Below are positions 7,439 to 14,570 of a stretch of 16,168 bases of DNA, in pieces. The stretch is from Planctomycetota bacterium (lineage in GTDB: Bacteria; Planctomycetota; Phycisphaerae; Sedimentisphaerales; Anaerobacaceae). The stretch is from the NCBI GenBank assembly GCA_022567055.1, contig JADFHU010000033.1, forward strand, positions 1 to 16,168. Reading direction: 5' to 3'. The first letter of the stretch is position 1. Each line of letters opens with the position of its first letter. Below the pieces are notes generated by a model. That model was not told the origin of the DNA, did not search any database, and worked only from the letters and a program-made list of their open reading frames with translations. The position numbers were made by a program, and so were the translations under genes.

Positions 7439-8287
7439 ATGATTGTTGATTGCCATACACACCTGGACTTGCTGCAGTCGGAACCCGATGTTGCGGGCCA
7501 TTTGGCCGCCGCAGACCGGGTGGACGCCTGCATTGTGCTCGCCTGTCCCAACGATGACAGGACGCTCTCCAATGAGAGGACGGCACAGTATGTTGCAGAT
7601 CATGTCAACAAAATGGTGGGATTCGCGGTCGTGGAACCGACGCGGGACACGCTGGATGACGCCGCTCTGGCGACGCTGACGCGGGAGCTTCATTTTAGCG
7701 GATTTGTTGCTTATTGTTCGTCAAGTGGATTCCACCCGACCCATAGTAAGGCCATGCATTTCTATGCCGCCCTGGAGGAGTTAGGGACGCCGCTGTTTTT
7801 CCACAACGGTGATCTGGATGTGAGCAGTGACGGTGTTCTGGCCTATGCGCAGCCCTACCTCTTGGACGAGGTTGCCCGGACCTTTCCGGAGTTGAAGATG
7901 ATCATCGGCTGCATGGGCGTCCCCTTTGTGGACCAGACACTGGCCGTGCTAGCGCGTCATGAGAATGTCTACGCCGATTTGACGATCCGTCCCAGCAATG
8001 TGTGGCAAACCTACAATATGGTCGTTGCTGCCCATGAGCAGGGGGTGATGGATCGGCTGGTCTTTGGCAGTGGCTATCCCTTAGGCAATGTGGAGGCGTG
8101 TATCGAAGCGCTGCTGGGATTCAATACCCTGCTAGGCGGAACGAATCTTCCGACGGTCCCGCGTGGTAGCATCCGCAACGTTGTCGAACGTAATTCGCTG
8201 GAACTGCTTGGCATAGCGCATAGTCCTATCGAATCGGGCGCGGCACCACCGCAGAAAGACGCTATCCTGGAGAATCAGGGTCGATAG
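7439..8287 (+). CDS. amidohydrolase-2-like TIM-barrel protein
   Basis: A 282-residue protein of the metal-dependent amidohydrolase superfamily (COG2159-like). The N-terminal HxH metal motif is clear (DCHTH, His6 and His8), and His122 in LFFHNGD fits the strand-5 histidine. Two other canonical positions differ: where a strand-6 His is expected (aHxG pattern) the protein has Cys158 (IIGCMGVPF), and the strand-8 Asp of the FGTDxP motif is Gly212 (VFGSGYPLG). It may bind metal differently or lack hydrolase activity. The substrate is unknown. The ribosome binding site is weak. The stop is 28 bases before the transporter gene, so they are likely co-transcribed. Confidence 0.8.
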   Translation: MIVDCHTHLDLLQSEPDVAGHLAAADRVDACIVLACPNDDRTLSNERTAQYVADHVNKMVGFAVVEPTRDTLDDAALATLTRELHFSGFVAYCSSSGFHPTHSKAMHFYAALEELGTPLFFHNGDLDVSSDGVLAYAQPYLLDEVARTFPELKMIIGCMGVPFVDQTLAVLARHENVYADLTIRPSNVWQTYNMVVAAHEQGVMDRLVFGSGYPLGNVEACIEALLGFNTLLGGTNLPTVPRGSIRNVVERNSLELLGIAHSPIESGAAPPQKDAILENQGR

Positions 8288-8315
8288 ATTATCCAAAGGG
8301 GAGTGCAAGGAAGCA

Positions 8316-9857
8316 ATGGGGCAAAGAAGCAAGTGGGGCACAAACAGAGGATTCTTGCTGGCGGCGATTGGTTCGGCCGTCGGGCTCGGCAACATCTGGC
8401 GTTTCCCCTATGTGGCCTACGAGAATGGCGGCGGTGCCTTTCTCTTACCCTACTTCGTGGCGCTCCTGACTGCGGGCATTCCCATCCTCATGCTCGAATT
8501 CGCGCTGGGTCATCAACGTGAGGCCTCCGCGCCCAAGGCCTTCCGCCTGATTGATCCCAAGTGGGAGTGGCTGGGGTGGTGGTCGGTGATTTTTGTGATG
8601 TTCGGCATCGAGTTGTACTACATTGTCATCATCGGATGGTGTGCCAACTACATGGTGTTCTCGGCGTTTGAAAGTTGGGGTAACGATGCCAACGCCTTTT
8701 TCTTCGATGAGTTCTTGCAGACCTCTACGGCCTCGGAAGATGGAAGCGTCAGTGCCGTTTGGAACATCGGGACGATGCGGTGGCGGATCGTCATTGCCGT
8801 CGCGATCGTATGGTTTGTGAACTGGACTATTACCTACAGGGGCGTGCAAAAAGGGATCGAGAGGGCCGTCATGATCATGATGCCTGTTTTGCTGGCCATT
8901 ACTGTCTTAATCACTGTGTGGGCACTCTTTTTGGAAGGGGCCAAGGTCGGAATCGAACATTATGTCACACCGGACTTCAGTAGGATCACGGATCTCAAGG
9001 TCTGGATTGCGGCCTATGGCCAGATCTTCTTTTCGCTGTCTCTCGGCTTTGGCATCATGATCGCGTATTCCTCCTACCTGCCCCGCGATGCCAACATCTT
9101 CAAGAACAGTCTCATCGTAGGGTTCTCCAACAGTTTCTACGAGGTTTTCGTAGGGTTTGGCGTCTTTAGTATCCTAGGCTATATGGCAACGCAACAGGGC
9201 GTAGGCCTCGACGAGGTCGTTACGCAAAGCCTCGGGCTCGCGTTTGTGGCCTATCCGACAGCCATCTCCACGCTGCCCTTTGGCCAATTGTTTGGCGTCC
9301 TCTTCTTCTTTCTATTGCTGATCGCTGGCATCTCCTCCTCAATCTCCATCATCGAAGCCTTTACGTCTGCGGTTATGGACAAGTTTACGCTCTCTCGCAA
9401 AAAGATCGTCACGACCCTCTGCCTAGTCGGATTCTTCGGATCTCTGCTGTTTACGACGAATTCCGGACTCTTCTGGGTTGACATCGTAGACCATTTTTTG
9501 AATCACTACGGGTTGATCACAGTGGGAATCATTGAGGCCTTGATTGTCGGATGGCTCTACCGCACGGATCAACTCAAGTCACATATCGTGACAAATTTGG
9601 GACTCAGTGGTACGCGGCACAGGCTATTCAAGTATGTCGTCTTGCAGTTGTGGCTCTACAGCGTGCGATTCATAACACCAGTGGCCTTAGGCATTGCCAT
9701 CGTCCACAGTCTCATTCAAGAGTTCCGCACACCCTATGAAGGATACCCAATATCCGGCATACTCATCTTGGGAGTGGGCTGGGTGTTGGTCACACACCTT
9801 TTCGCCTTTGGCGTGTCGGGTCTCCCGTGGCAGAAAACACCTGAATCTGAGAGTTGA
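8316..9857 (+). CDS. sodium-dependent transporter, neurotransmitter:sodium symporter family
   Basis: An integral membrane protein of 513 residues with about 12 hydrophobic helices, of the NSS/SNF (LeuT-fold) family that couples uptake of amino acids or related amines to sodium. Helix 1 carries the signature GSAVGLGNIWRFPYV; Asn26 and Arg29 match the LeuT sodium-site Asn27 and outer-gate Arg30. Helix 6 reads FFSLSLGFGIMIAYSSYLP, with the unwound LSLGFG segment that contacts substrate and sodium in LeuT. The ATG follows AAGGAA closely. The preceding amidohydrolase-like gene suggests a shared catabolic or uptake unit, but the substrate cannot be read from sequence. Confidence 0.93.
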   Translation: MGQRSKWGTNRGFLLAAIGSAVGLGNIWRFPYVAYENGGGAFLLPYFVALLTAGIPILMLEFALGHQREASAPKAFRLIDPKWEWLGWWSVIFVMFGIELYYIVIIGWCANYMVFSAFESWGNDANAFFFDEFLQTSTASEDGSVSAVWNIGTMRWRIVIAVAIVWFVNWTITYRGVQKGIERAVMIMMPVLLAITVLITVWALFLEGAKVGIEHYVTPDFSRITDLKVWIAAYGQIFFSLSLGFGIMIAYSSYLPRDANIFKNSLIVGFSNSFYEVFVGFGVFSILGYMATQQGVGLDEVVTQSLGLAFVAYPTAISTLPFGQLFGVLFFFLLLIAGISSSISIIEAFTSAVMDKFTLSRKKIVTTLCLVGFFGSLLFTTNSGLFWVDIVDHFLNHYGLITVGIIEALIVGWLYRTDQLKSHIVTNLGLSGTRHRLFKYVVLQLWLYSVRFITPVALGIAIVHSLIQEFRTPYEGYPISGILILGVGWVLVTHLFAFGVSGLPWQKTPESES

Positions 9858-9888
9858 GCGCCGCTTTTGGAGGTGGGCCCGTTTGGTT

Positions 9889-10158
9889 CTACGACGGCTT
9901 GAATCCCTTGACCTCTCTCCGCGTGTATTTCTCTATGGCCTTCTCGATGTCGATTTCACTTAGGTTCGCCAGCGTGCAAAGCCAGGCCAGGCAATCGGCG
10001 AACTCTTCGGCCTGGTTTTCTCTATCTTGAGAGGCCAACGCACTGGAGAGTTCACCGACTTCTTCGATAAACCACATGAAGTTTTTGGACAGGCCTCTCC
10101 GGCGGTCCGTTTCGTCGTAGGCATCGGAAATGAATTGCTGGAATTCCCTGATATGCAT
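9889..10158 (-). CDS. MazG-like nucleotide pyrophosphohydrolase
   Basis: An 89-residue single-domain all-alpha NTP pyrophosphohydrolase of the MazG/dUTPase superfamily. The magnesium-binding EExxE (IEEVGE, residues 32-36) and ExxD (EEFADC, Glu52 and Asp55) motifs are intact, so it is probably active. Such small MazG proteins hydrolyse NTPs or dNTPs to monophosphate and diphosphate, often for pool sanitation; the specificity here is unknown. It lies 46 bases downstream of the Rrf2-type regulator on the same strand, a likely two-gene unit, and is convergent with the transporter (31-base gap, no terminator seen). The ribosome binding site is weak. Confidence 0.85.
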   Translation of the reverse strand: MHIREFQQFISDAYDETDRRRGLSKNFMWFIEEVGELSSALASQDRENQAEEFADCLAWLCTLANLSEIDIEKAIEKYTRREVKGFKPS

Positions 10159-10204
10159 CCGTTTCTTTGCAATCTTGAGTGGGCGGGACCTTTCGGCAGC
10201 CTTC

Positions 10205-10606
10205 CTATTTTTCCGAAATCAGTGCGGATAGTTTAGCCTTCTCAAACACACTTCTGGCGGAGGCAACAGCCTTTTCATACATCCTGTCTGCCTTCTTGCC
10301 AAACTTCTCGCCACCTGCCTGTTCGGCAAGGTTCAGTTCACCGCTCATAGGGCCATCCACGGCCTCAATGACTTCCAGCATATTGATCTTGTTCGGCGAT
10401 TTGGCCAGGGAGAATCCGCCGCGTGGACCTCGCTTGCTGCGCAGTACGTTGGCTCGCACGAGTTGTTGTAGGATTTTCAGAAGGTATTCAAGGGGAATGT
10501 CATACTTTTTTGAAATCCTCTGTGAAAGAACGACGCCTTTACCCTGAGTCTTAGCGATGTACCCCACAGCCAAAACAGCATATCCTGTCGAACGACTGAC
10601 TCTCAT
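10205..10606 (-). CDS. Rrf2-family transcriptional regulator, cysteine-free
   Basis: A 133-residue winged-helix regulator. The N-terminal Rrf2 pattern is clear: MRVSRSTGYAVLAVGYIA, recognition-helix region SQRISKKYDIPLEYLLKILQ, and wing RGPRGGFSLAK, then the dimerisation helix. IscR and NsrR bind Fe-S clusters through three cysteines after the wing; here that region (GELNLAEQAGGEKFGKKA) has none, and the whole protein lacks cysteine. It therefore should not sense through a cluster; it may resemble cluster-free members such as CymR. AGGAG lies 8 bases before the ATG. It is divergent from the STAS operon and may autoregulate within the 253-base gap. Confidence 0.9.
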   Translation of the reverse strand: MRVSRSTGYAVLAVGYIAKTQGKGVVLSQRISKKYDIPLEYLLKILQQLVRANVLRSKRGPRGGFSLAKSPNKINMLEVIEAVDGPMSGELNLAEQAGGEKFGKKADRMYEKAVASARSVFEKAKLSALISEK

Positions 10607-10859
10607 TTATAATCTCCTAGATCCTGCTATACATGATATTCTTTTACGACAACGAAATCGCAAACGGGCATTATGGTTGGGGCACCTCCAGATTGCAAGG
10701 CTTATCTGGAAAATATGTAAAATCGAGCCACGTGCCGGGGTGGCTTGGCCGCTCTCTAGCGTCAAGCAGTGACTAACAATCGCTGAGCAATAGGCTTGAC
10801 AGACTCGCACGCGTCACATAAAATTTCCATCGTGTCATTTAGCTGCGTTGGAGAACCCG
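10607..10859. other. divergent intergenic region, Rrf2 regulator / STAS operon
   Basis: This 253-base gap separates the minus-strand regulator gene from the plus-strand STAS operon. Near the left edge it holds the regulator's AGGAG site and AT-rich sequence. Near the right edge is the strong promoter at 10796-10824. No clear palindromic operator was recognised by eye and no small gene is credible. Confidence 0.45.
10796..10824 (+). promoter_or_regulatory. sigma70-type promoter of the STAS operon
   Basis: TTGACA (10796-10801) is a perfect -35 hexamer and TAAAAT (10819-10824) differs from the -10 consensus by one base; the spacer is the ideal 17 bases. Transcription should begin near 10831, about 30 bases before the ATG at 10860, and continue through the three-gene unit. 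Confidence 0.8.
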
Positions 10860-11219
10860 ATGGCCGACATCAAACCGAACGTGCAGGTTGACTATACAGA
10901 TCACGCGACCGTGGTCACGTTTATCGATCGGAAGATCTTGGAAGAACAAGACATCCGCGGCCTGCAGGAGTCCCTCAATTCGGTGCTGGACCAGATGGAT
11001 GACATCCGCCTGGTTTTAGACTTCTGCAACGTGGAATTCTTGTCATCCGCCGTATTGGGCCTACTGATTCGGCTCAGCAAACGAATCCAGGAACGAAATG
11101 GCAAGCTAACACTCTGTAGTATTAGTCCCAAGATCTATGAGGTGTTCAAGATCACGCAACTGAACAAGGTGTTTGAGATCTCCGATGACGTTGAAAACGC
11201 CTTGGCCGATTTGGCCTGA
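10860..11219 (+). CDS. STAS-domain anti-sigma factor antagonist
   Basis: A 119-residue single STAS domain of the SpoIIAA/RsbV type. In partner switching, the unphosphorylated antagonist binds the kinase/anti-sigma factor and frees its target; phosphorylation of a conserved serine ends this. The core NVEFLSSAVLGLLIRL aligns with the phosphorylation loop; Ser63 is the likely phosphosite, while the preceding canonical Asp is Ser62. The ATG at 10860 is preferred over an in-frame TTG four codons upstream because GGAG sits 7 bases before it. An RsbW-like ATPase follows after 12 bases, the expected partner. Confidence 0.9.
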   Translation: MADIKPNVQVDYTDHATVVTFIDRKILEEQDIRGLQESLNSVLDQMDDIRLVLDFCNVEFLSSAVLGLLIRLSKRIQERNGKLTLCSISPKIYEVFKITQLNKVFEISDDVENALADLA

Positions 11220-11231
11220 GGGCACCTGCTG

Positions 11232-11660
11232 ATGACTCCAGAAACGCCGGCAAGCTGCTCCGTCGTCTTGGAAAGCAGACCGTCGGCATTGGAGGACATC
11301 TGTCAGCAGATTCTAACCGAACTCAAGGCCTTCAGCTTCAGTGAAGATGACGTTTTTGGCGTACACTTGGCTCTTGAAGAGGCATTCCTCAATGCCGTGA
11401 AGCATGGCAACAAGATGGATCCCACTAAAACGGTCAAGGTCGACTATACCATCGATAGAGGAAAGGTGGAGATCGCCATTACCGATGAAGGTGACGGATT
11501 CGATCCTTCCAACATACCTGATCCTCGCGTAGGAGACAACTTGTTTCGCCCGGAGGGTCGGGGGTTGCTCCTGATCGGCGCCTATATGGATGTAATGGAG
11601 TATAATGACAGCGGAAACTGCGTGTTCATGGCCAAGTACAACCGGAAGCCGACGAATTAG
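11232..11660 (+). CDS. RsbW-like anti-sigma factor / serine kinase ATPase
   Basis: A 142-residue GHKL-type ATPase (HATPase_c_2 class), the expected partner of the STAS protein upstream. The N box is EEAFLNAVKHGNK (Glu50, Asn54), the G1 box DEGDGFDP (residues 85-92), and the G2 region RPEGRGLLLI (106-115); all nucleotide-binding elements are present, so it is probably an active kinase. It should phosphorylate the antagonist and sequester a target such as a sigma factor; no sigma gene is in this window. Its 3' end overlaps the amidase gene by 56 bases, pointing to translational coupling. Confidence 0.9.
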   Translation: MTPETPASCSVVLESRPSALEDICQQILTELKAFSFSEDDVFGVHLALEEAFLNAVKHGNKMDPTKTVKVDYTIDRGKVEIAITDEGDGFDPSNIPDPRVGDNLFRPEGRGLLLIGAYMDVMEYNDSGNCVFMAKYNRKPTN

Positions 11661-12351
11661 GCTCTGTCTGACCCCTCTCCCTTGGGTCCTCCTAGTAGCG
11701 GCCGCTACGGCATGCGTTTTACCGCTTGCCGGCTGCTTGTCGCAAGCAACACCCGTTCCCAGGGTCGTGTATAGCCCGACGGTTATGCCGCTGCCGCCCG
11801 CGCCTCGACCGAGAGTGCAGATTCCGGTAACGCCTCGCCCGCCCCAAAAACACCCGCGAATGAATGTCCCCGCAAACTGGTACCCACCTCGGTCCTTGGA
11901 GAAACGATGGGAGGCGATCGTGGTTCATCACTCCGGTACGCCCAACGGCAATCTGGCTATCTTTGATCGCTGGCATCGAGAGGGCAATCATTGGGAGGGG
12001 GTCGGATATGACTTCGTCATTGGCAACGGGACCGATAGCGGTGATGGGCGGATTGAAGTCACCTTCCGCTGGGATCAGCAGAAGGTGGGAGCCCATTGCA
12101 AAACACCCGGCAACTGGGCCAATGAGCACACCATTGGCATCTGTCTTGTGGGTGACTTCGACCATGCTCCGCCCACCCGTCAGCAGGTGGTATCGCTCGC
12201 GAAACTTGTGAGCTTCCTGTGTGCTCGCTATCGCATCTCTTCCGATCTCATCTATGGCCACAACACGACTCCCGGGGCTCGCGTGACGCAGTGTCCCGGC
12301 GCGGCGTTTCCCTTCGCAGACCTCTATGCCCTCTTGGAGCGAAGAAGTTAG
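11605..12351 (+). CDS. N-acetylmuramoyl-L-alanine amidase lipoprotein
   Basis: A 248-residue predicted lipoprotein that cleaves the lactyl amide between MurNAc and L-Ala in peptidoglycan. The signal peptide has a basic n-region (Arg16, Arg17, Arg19), a hydrophobic core and a lipobox LAGC with Cys44. A proline-rich linker (about 45-95) tethers the Amidase_2/PGRP domain. Zinc ligands fit His108 (IVVHHSG), His219 (YGHNTTPG) and Cys230 (TQCPG); the fold signature NEHTIGICLVGDF is present. Start: ATG at 11605 with GGAG 5 bases upstream, giving a 56-base overlap with the ATPase gene; the only later alternative in frame is CTG at 11668. It could serve in cell-wall turnover or peptide recycling. Confidence 0.9.
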   Translation: MTAETACSWPSTTGSRRIRLCLTPLPWVLLVAAATACVLPLAGCLSQATPVPRVVYSPTVMPLPPAPRPRVQIPVTPRPPQKHPRMNVPANWYPPRSLEKRWEAIVVHHSGTPNGNLAIFDRWHREGNHWEGVGYDFVIGNGTDSGDGRIEVTFRWDQQKVGAHCKTPGNWANEHTIGICLVGDFDHAPPTRQQVVSLAKLVSFLCARYRISSDLIYGHNTTPGARVTQCPGAAFPFADLYALLERRS

Positions 12352-12353
12352 AG

Positions 12354-12381
12354 TTGCTTTGAGGACCTCCCTTGCTATAAT
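12354..12381 (+). promoter_or_regulatory. extended -10 promoter of the GH10-like gene
   Basis: A perfect TATAAT (12376-12381) preceded by TGC forms an extended -10, with TTGCTT (12354-12359) as the -35 at a 16-base spacer. It starts 3 bases after the amidase stop codon and would give a leader of about 85 bases before the GTG at 12473. Confidence 0.75.
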
Positions 12382-12387
12382 AGACGG

Positions 12388-12472
12388 TTTGTCACTAAGC
12401 TATGAATAAGCCCGGTCAGTACCGAGTGACCCCCTTGGGAGGGTAAAGGCCGGTTGTCATTTGAGGGACAAG
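12388..12472 (+). promoter_or_regulatory. leader of the GH10-like mRNA
   Basis: The predicted 5' leader can form two small stems, CGGT/ACCG around 12413-12424 and CCC/GGG around 12431-12443. It also contains a 14-codon open frame (ATG 12402, stop 12444-12446) lacking a clear ribosome binding site. GAGGG at 12463-12467 precedes the GTG start. It matches no riboswitch I recognise. Confidence 0.3.
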
Positions 12473-13945
12473 GTGAAATTCCAGGTATTTGCCAACGGCC
12501 AACCCGTCCAGAAATTTAGGGTTTGCGGCGCCTCCATGTTCGGCACTGACGGCGCCAGTCTTCGCAGGACGAAAATCACCTTCAGCGACGGCATCATCGA
12601 GTGCCAGAAGCCAAACAGCGACACGGCCGGTCTGGCTCTCCTCTGGCCTGTCGAAGGGTTTGGACGGGTCTTACTGTCCACGACCTGTCTGCCTGAGAGA
12701 GACGCTCCCTACTGCTTGAACGTAGAAATCTTACGGGCGCGCCTCATGCAGACCATCGACCGGCGTCAGGAGTGGTCGCTTTTCGAAGGAGCCGCCGAAC
12801 TCGAAGAAGTATCCAAGCAAGCGCACGATCTCTTCGTCAAAGCCATTCAGAACATCGGTGAGCCCGCCAAAGCCTCGCTGCTGGCCGACAACGCCATGCG
12901 CCGGGCAATGATTTTCTCTGAAAAACTGGCGGTTTGTCAGGCAGAGTCCCTGTTCAAAATTCGCAGAGAGGCGGAGGGATTTGGGAGAACCTGTCTCGGT
13001 GTCAGTGTCAACCCCATCATGGTAAGCAACGACACCTACGTGGACCGCCTGTCTCAATTGGCTAGATTCGCTTATGTGCCGATTCGCTGGGCGGACATCG
13101 AAAAGAGCGACGGAGTATGTGACTTTTCGGAGTTGAACAAGTGCATCGATGTCCTGTCCGAGAAGAACCTGTTGCTAGGGGCGGGACCCTTGCTGTGTTT
13201 TTCAAAAGAGGCGCTGCCAGCCTGGCTCTTGGAGGGGCGCGCTAGTTTTGAAAGAATTCGCGAGTTGGCCTATCGTTTCGTTACGGAGGTGGTCTCACGC
13301 TATCGAGGTCAGATCACGCGTTGGTTTGTGATCAGTGGGCTCAATGCGGCCAATCATTTTGGCTTCACGGTGGAACAGGTCTTGGAGATGACTCGGGCCG
13401 CCACGCTCGCAGCAAAGACAACCCATGCCAAGGCCTTCAGACTTGTTGAAGTGATAGATCCGTGGGGCGAGCACTGTGCGACAACGTCGAACTGCATCGG
13501 CCCGGTGGCCTATATGGACATGGTCTTGCAGAGCGGTATTGCCTTCGAAGCCTTTGCGCTGCGTCTGGCTTTTGGCAAGAATGAGACGGGCATGCATATT
13601 CGGGACATGATGCAGATTTCGACTCGACTCGACTATTTTTCGCTCATGGGCAAGGCCCTATACGTCACGGGTGTCGAGATCCCGAGTGCCCATGGTGAAG
13701 GGGATTTTGATGGTCGGCTTGCCGGTGTTTGGCACAAAGCGTGGGATGCTAAACGTCAGGCCCTCTGGTTAGAACAGTTTTATACCCTCAGTCTCAGCAA
13801 GCCCTCGGTCGAGTCGGTGGTCTACGGCAATTTGGTCGATCATGATCAAAGTGTCATTGCCAACAGCGGCCTGGTCCAGCAGGACTACGAACCCAAAGAG
13901 GGCTATCGAGTGCTGCGGCGTCTCAGGGAACTGGTGCAGAGCTAG
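12473..13945 (+). CDS. GH10-like TIM-barrel protein lacking catalytic glutamates
   Basis: A 490-residue protein with no signal peptide, so probably cytoplasmic. Residues about 1-165 form an N-terminal beta-rich then helical region (LRRTKITFSDGIIEC, GLALLWPVEGFGRVLL); about 170-490 resembles the glycoside hydrolase family 10 (xylanase) barrel, with VPIRWADIEKSDGVCDFSEL like the strand-2 region and KPSVESVVYGNLVDHD near the end. The acid/base motif WxVxNE reads WFVISGLN (from Trp284), and the nucleophile motif TELD reads TGVE (399-402), so both glutamates appear replaced. GTG at 12473 is chosen because GAGGG lies 5 bases upstream; TTG at 12461 is the alternative. It may bind carbohydrate or act by another chemistry. 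The next gene starts after 2 bases. Confidence 0.7.
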   Translation: MKFQVFANGQPVQKFRVCGASMFGTDGASLRRTKITFSDGIIECQKPNSDTAGLALLWPVEGFGRVLLSTTCLPERDAPYCLNVEILRARLMQTIDRRQEWSLFEGAAELEEVSKQAHDLFVKAIQNIGEPAKASLLADNAMRRAMIFSEKLAVCQAESLFKIRREAEGFGRTCLGVSVNPIMVSNDTYVDRLSQLARFAYVPIRWADIEKSDGVCDFSELNKCIDVLSEKNLLLGAGPLLCFSKEALPAWLLEGRASFERIRELAYRFVTEVVSRYRGQITRWFVISGLNAANHFGFTVEQVLEMTRAATLAAKTTHAKAFRLVEVIDPWGEHCATTSNCIGPVAYMDMVLQSGIAFEAFALRLAFGKNETGMHIRDMMQISTRLDYFSLMGKALYVTGVEIPSAHGEGDFDGRLAGVWHKAWDAKRQALWLEQFYTLSLSKPSVESVVYGNLVDHDQSVIANSGLVQQDYEPKEGYRVLRRLRELVQS

Positions 13946-13947
13946 GC

Positions 13948-14316
13948 GTGAACCAGTTCGCAGAACAGACCAGTGCGTTTGTGATCGCCCTCCTGGGAAG
14001 CCTTACCCTGAGTGGCTGGTTCCTCTGCGCGGAGGTTTCAGTCCATCCGGTGTCCAACGTGGCGATGCCCCAAACCATAAACCCGAATCATGCTCCGGTG
14101 GGGAGTTTGATTCGGCTGCCGGGTATCGGCCCTGCTCGCGTTCAGGCGATCATCGATTTTCGCCAAACGCAGCAGCAGAGACGTCCCGGACGGCACGCCT
14201 TCCGTGAAGCCTCGGACCTGGCAAGAATAAAGGGTATTGGACCGAAAACCGTTCAGGGGCTTGACCCCTGGCTTGAGCTGGGTACGGGCTGTTGTGAGCC
14301 AGCCATCAAAGAATGA
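13948..14316 (+). CDS. membrane-anchored helix-hairpin-helix protein, ComEA-like
   Basis: A 122-residue protein starting with GTG 2 bases after the GH10-like stop, so translation is probably coupled. Residues about 8-30 form one hydrophobic segment (FVIALLGSLTLSGWFLCA), an anchor or signal peptide. Then come two helix-hairpin-helix units: NPNHAPVGSLIRLPGIGPARVQ (about 45-72) and IKGIGPKTVQGL (94-105). This is the layout of ComEA, which binds incoming DNA at the membrane during natural transformation, but many bacteria carry short relatives of unknown role. No other competence gene is in the window. Confidence 0.82.
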   Translation: MNQFAEQTSAFVIALLGSLTLSGWFLCAEVSVHPVSNVAMPQTINPNHAPVGSLIRLPGIGPARVQAIIDFRQTQQQRRPGRHAFREASDLARIKGIGPKTVQGLDPWLELGTGCCEPAIKE

Positions 14317-14402
14317 TTTGGCCGCTCATGCCGAATCGGGTACACTCGGCCAGGCGTATTTGGCAGGGAGGGGCGACTAGGGAGTTTTCAGAAAGAAACT
14401 AA

Positions 14403-14557
14403 GAGCGCCTAACAAAATGAATCGTCGCACCGAAAACGAGCGTTTCTGTGTCTGGCAAGGAAGGCGAAGCAGGCCGTCCGAGGACGGTCGATGGAGCCTG
14501 ACGCTGTCCAGACACAGAATGAGCCGTTTGAATGCAGACCCATTTTGTTGGGGGCTC
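14403..14557. repeat. 155-base nested palindromic repeat element, full copy
   Basis: Three nested inverted repeats are visible. Outer arms 14402-14419 and 14541-14558 pair over 18 positions with one mismatch (14407/14553) and one G-T pair. A middle stem is perfect over 12 bp: TTCTGTGTCTGG (14444-14455) with CCAGACACAGAA (14508-14519), extended by AAACG (14434-14438) with CGTTT (14525-14529). The apex has CAGG (14470-14473) with CCTG (14497-14500) around CCGTC-CGAG-GACGG (14474-14487). TAA lies directly outside both ends (14400-14402, 14558-14560). No protein is encoded. The first 94 bases recur at 16075. This could be a MITE-like element, a structured RNA, or both. Confidence 0.88.
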
Positions 14558-14570
14558 TAAAGCTGACAGC

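Noticed and set aside
12402..12446. 14-codon open frame in the GH10-like leader as a gene
   Set aside because: No ribosome binding site and too short to judge; kept only as a leader observation.
14319..14352. TGGCCG/CGGCCA hairpin after the helix-hairpin-helix gene as terminator
   Set aside because: Only 6 bp with a large loop and no following T-run.
14403..14557. The palindromic element as a CRISPR, integron attC site or ordinary terminator
   Set aside because: There are no regularly spaced short repeats, no integron core sites are recognised, and no T-run follows the outer stem; the size and nested arms fit a mobile repeat or structured RNA better.
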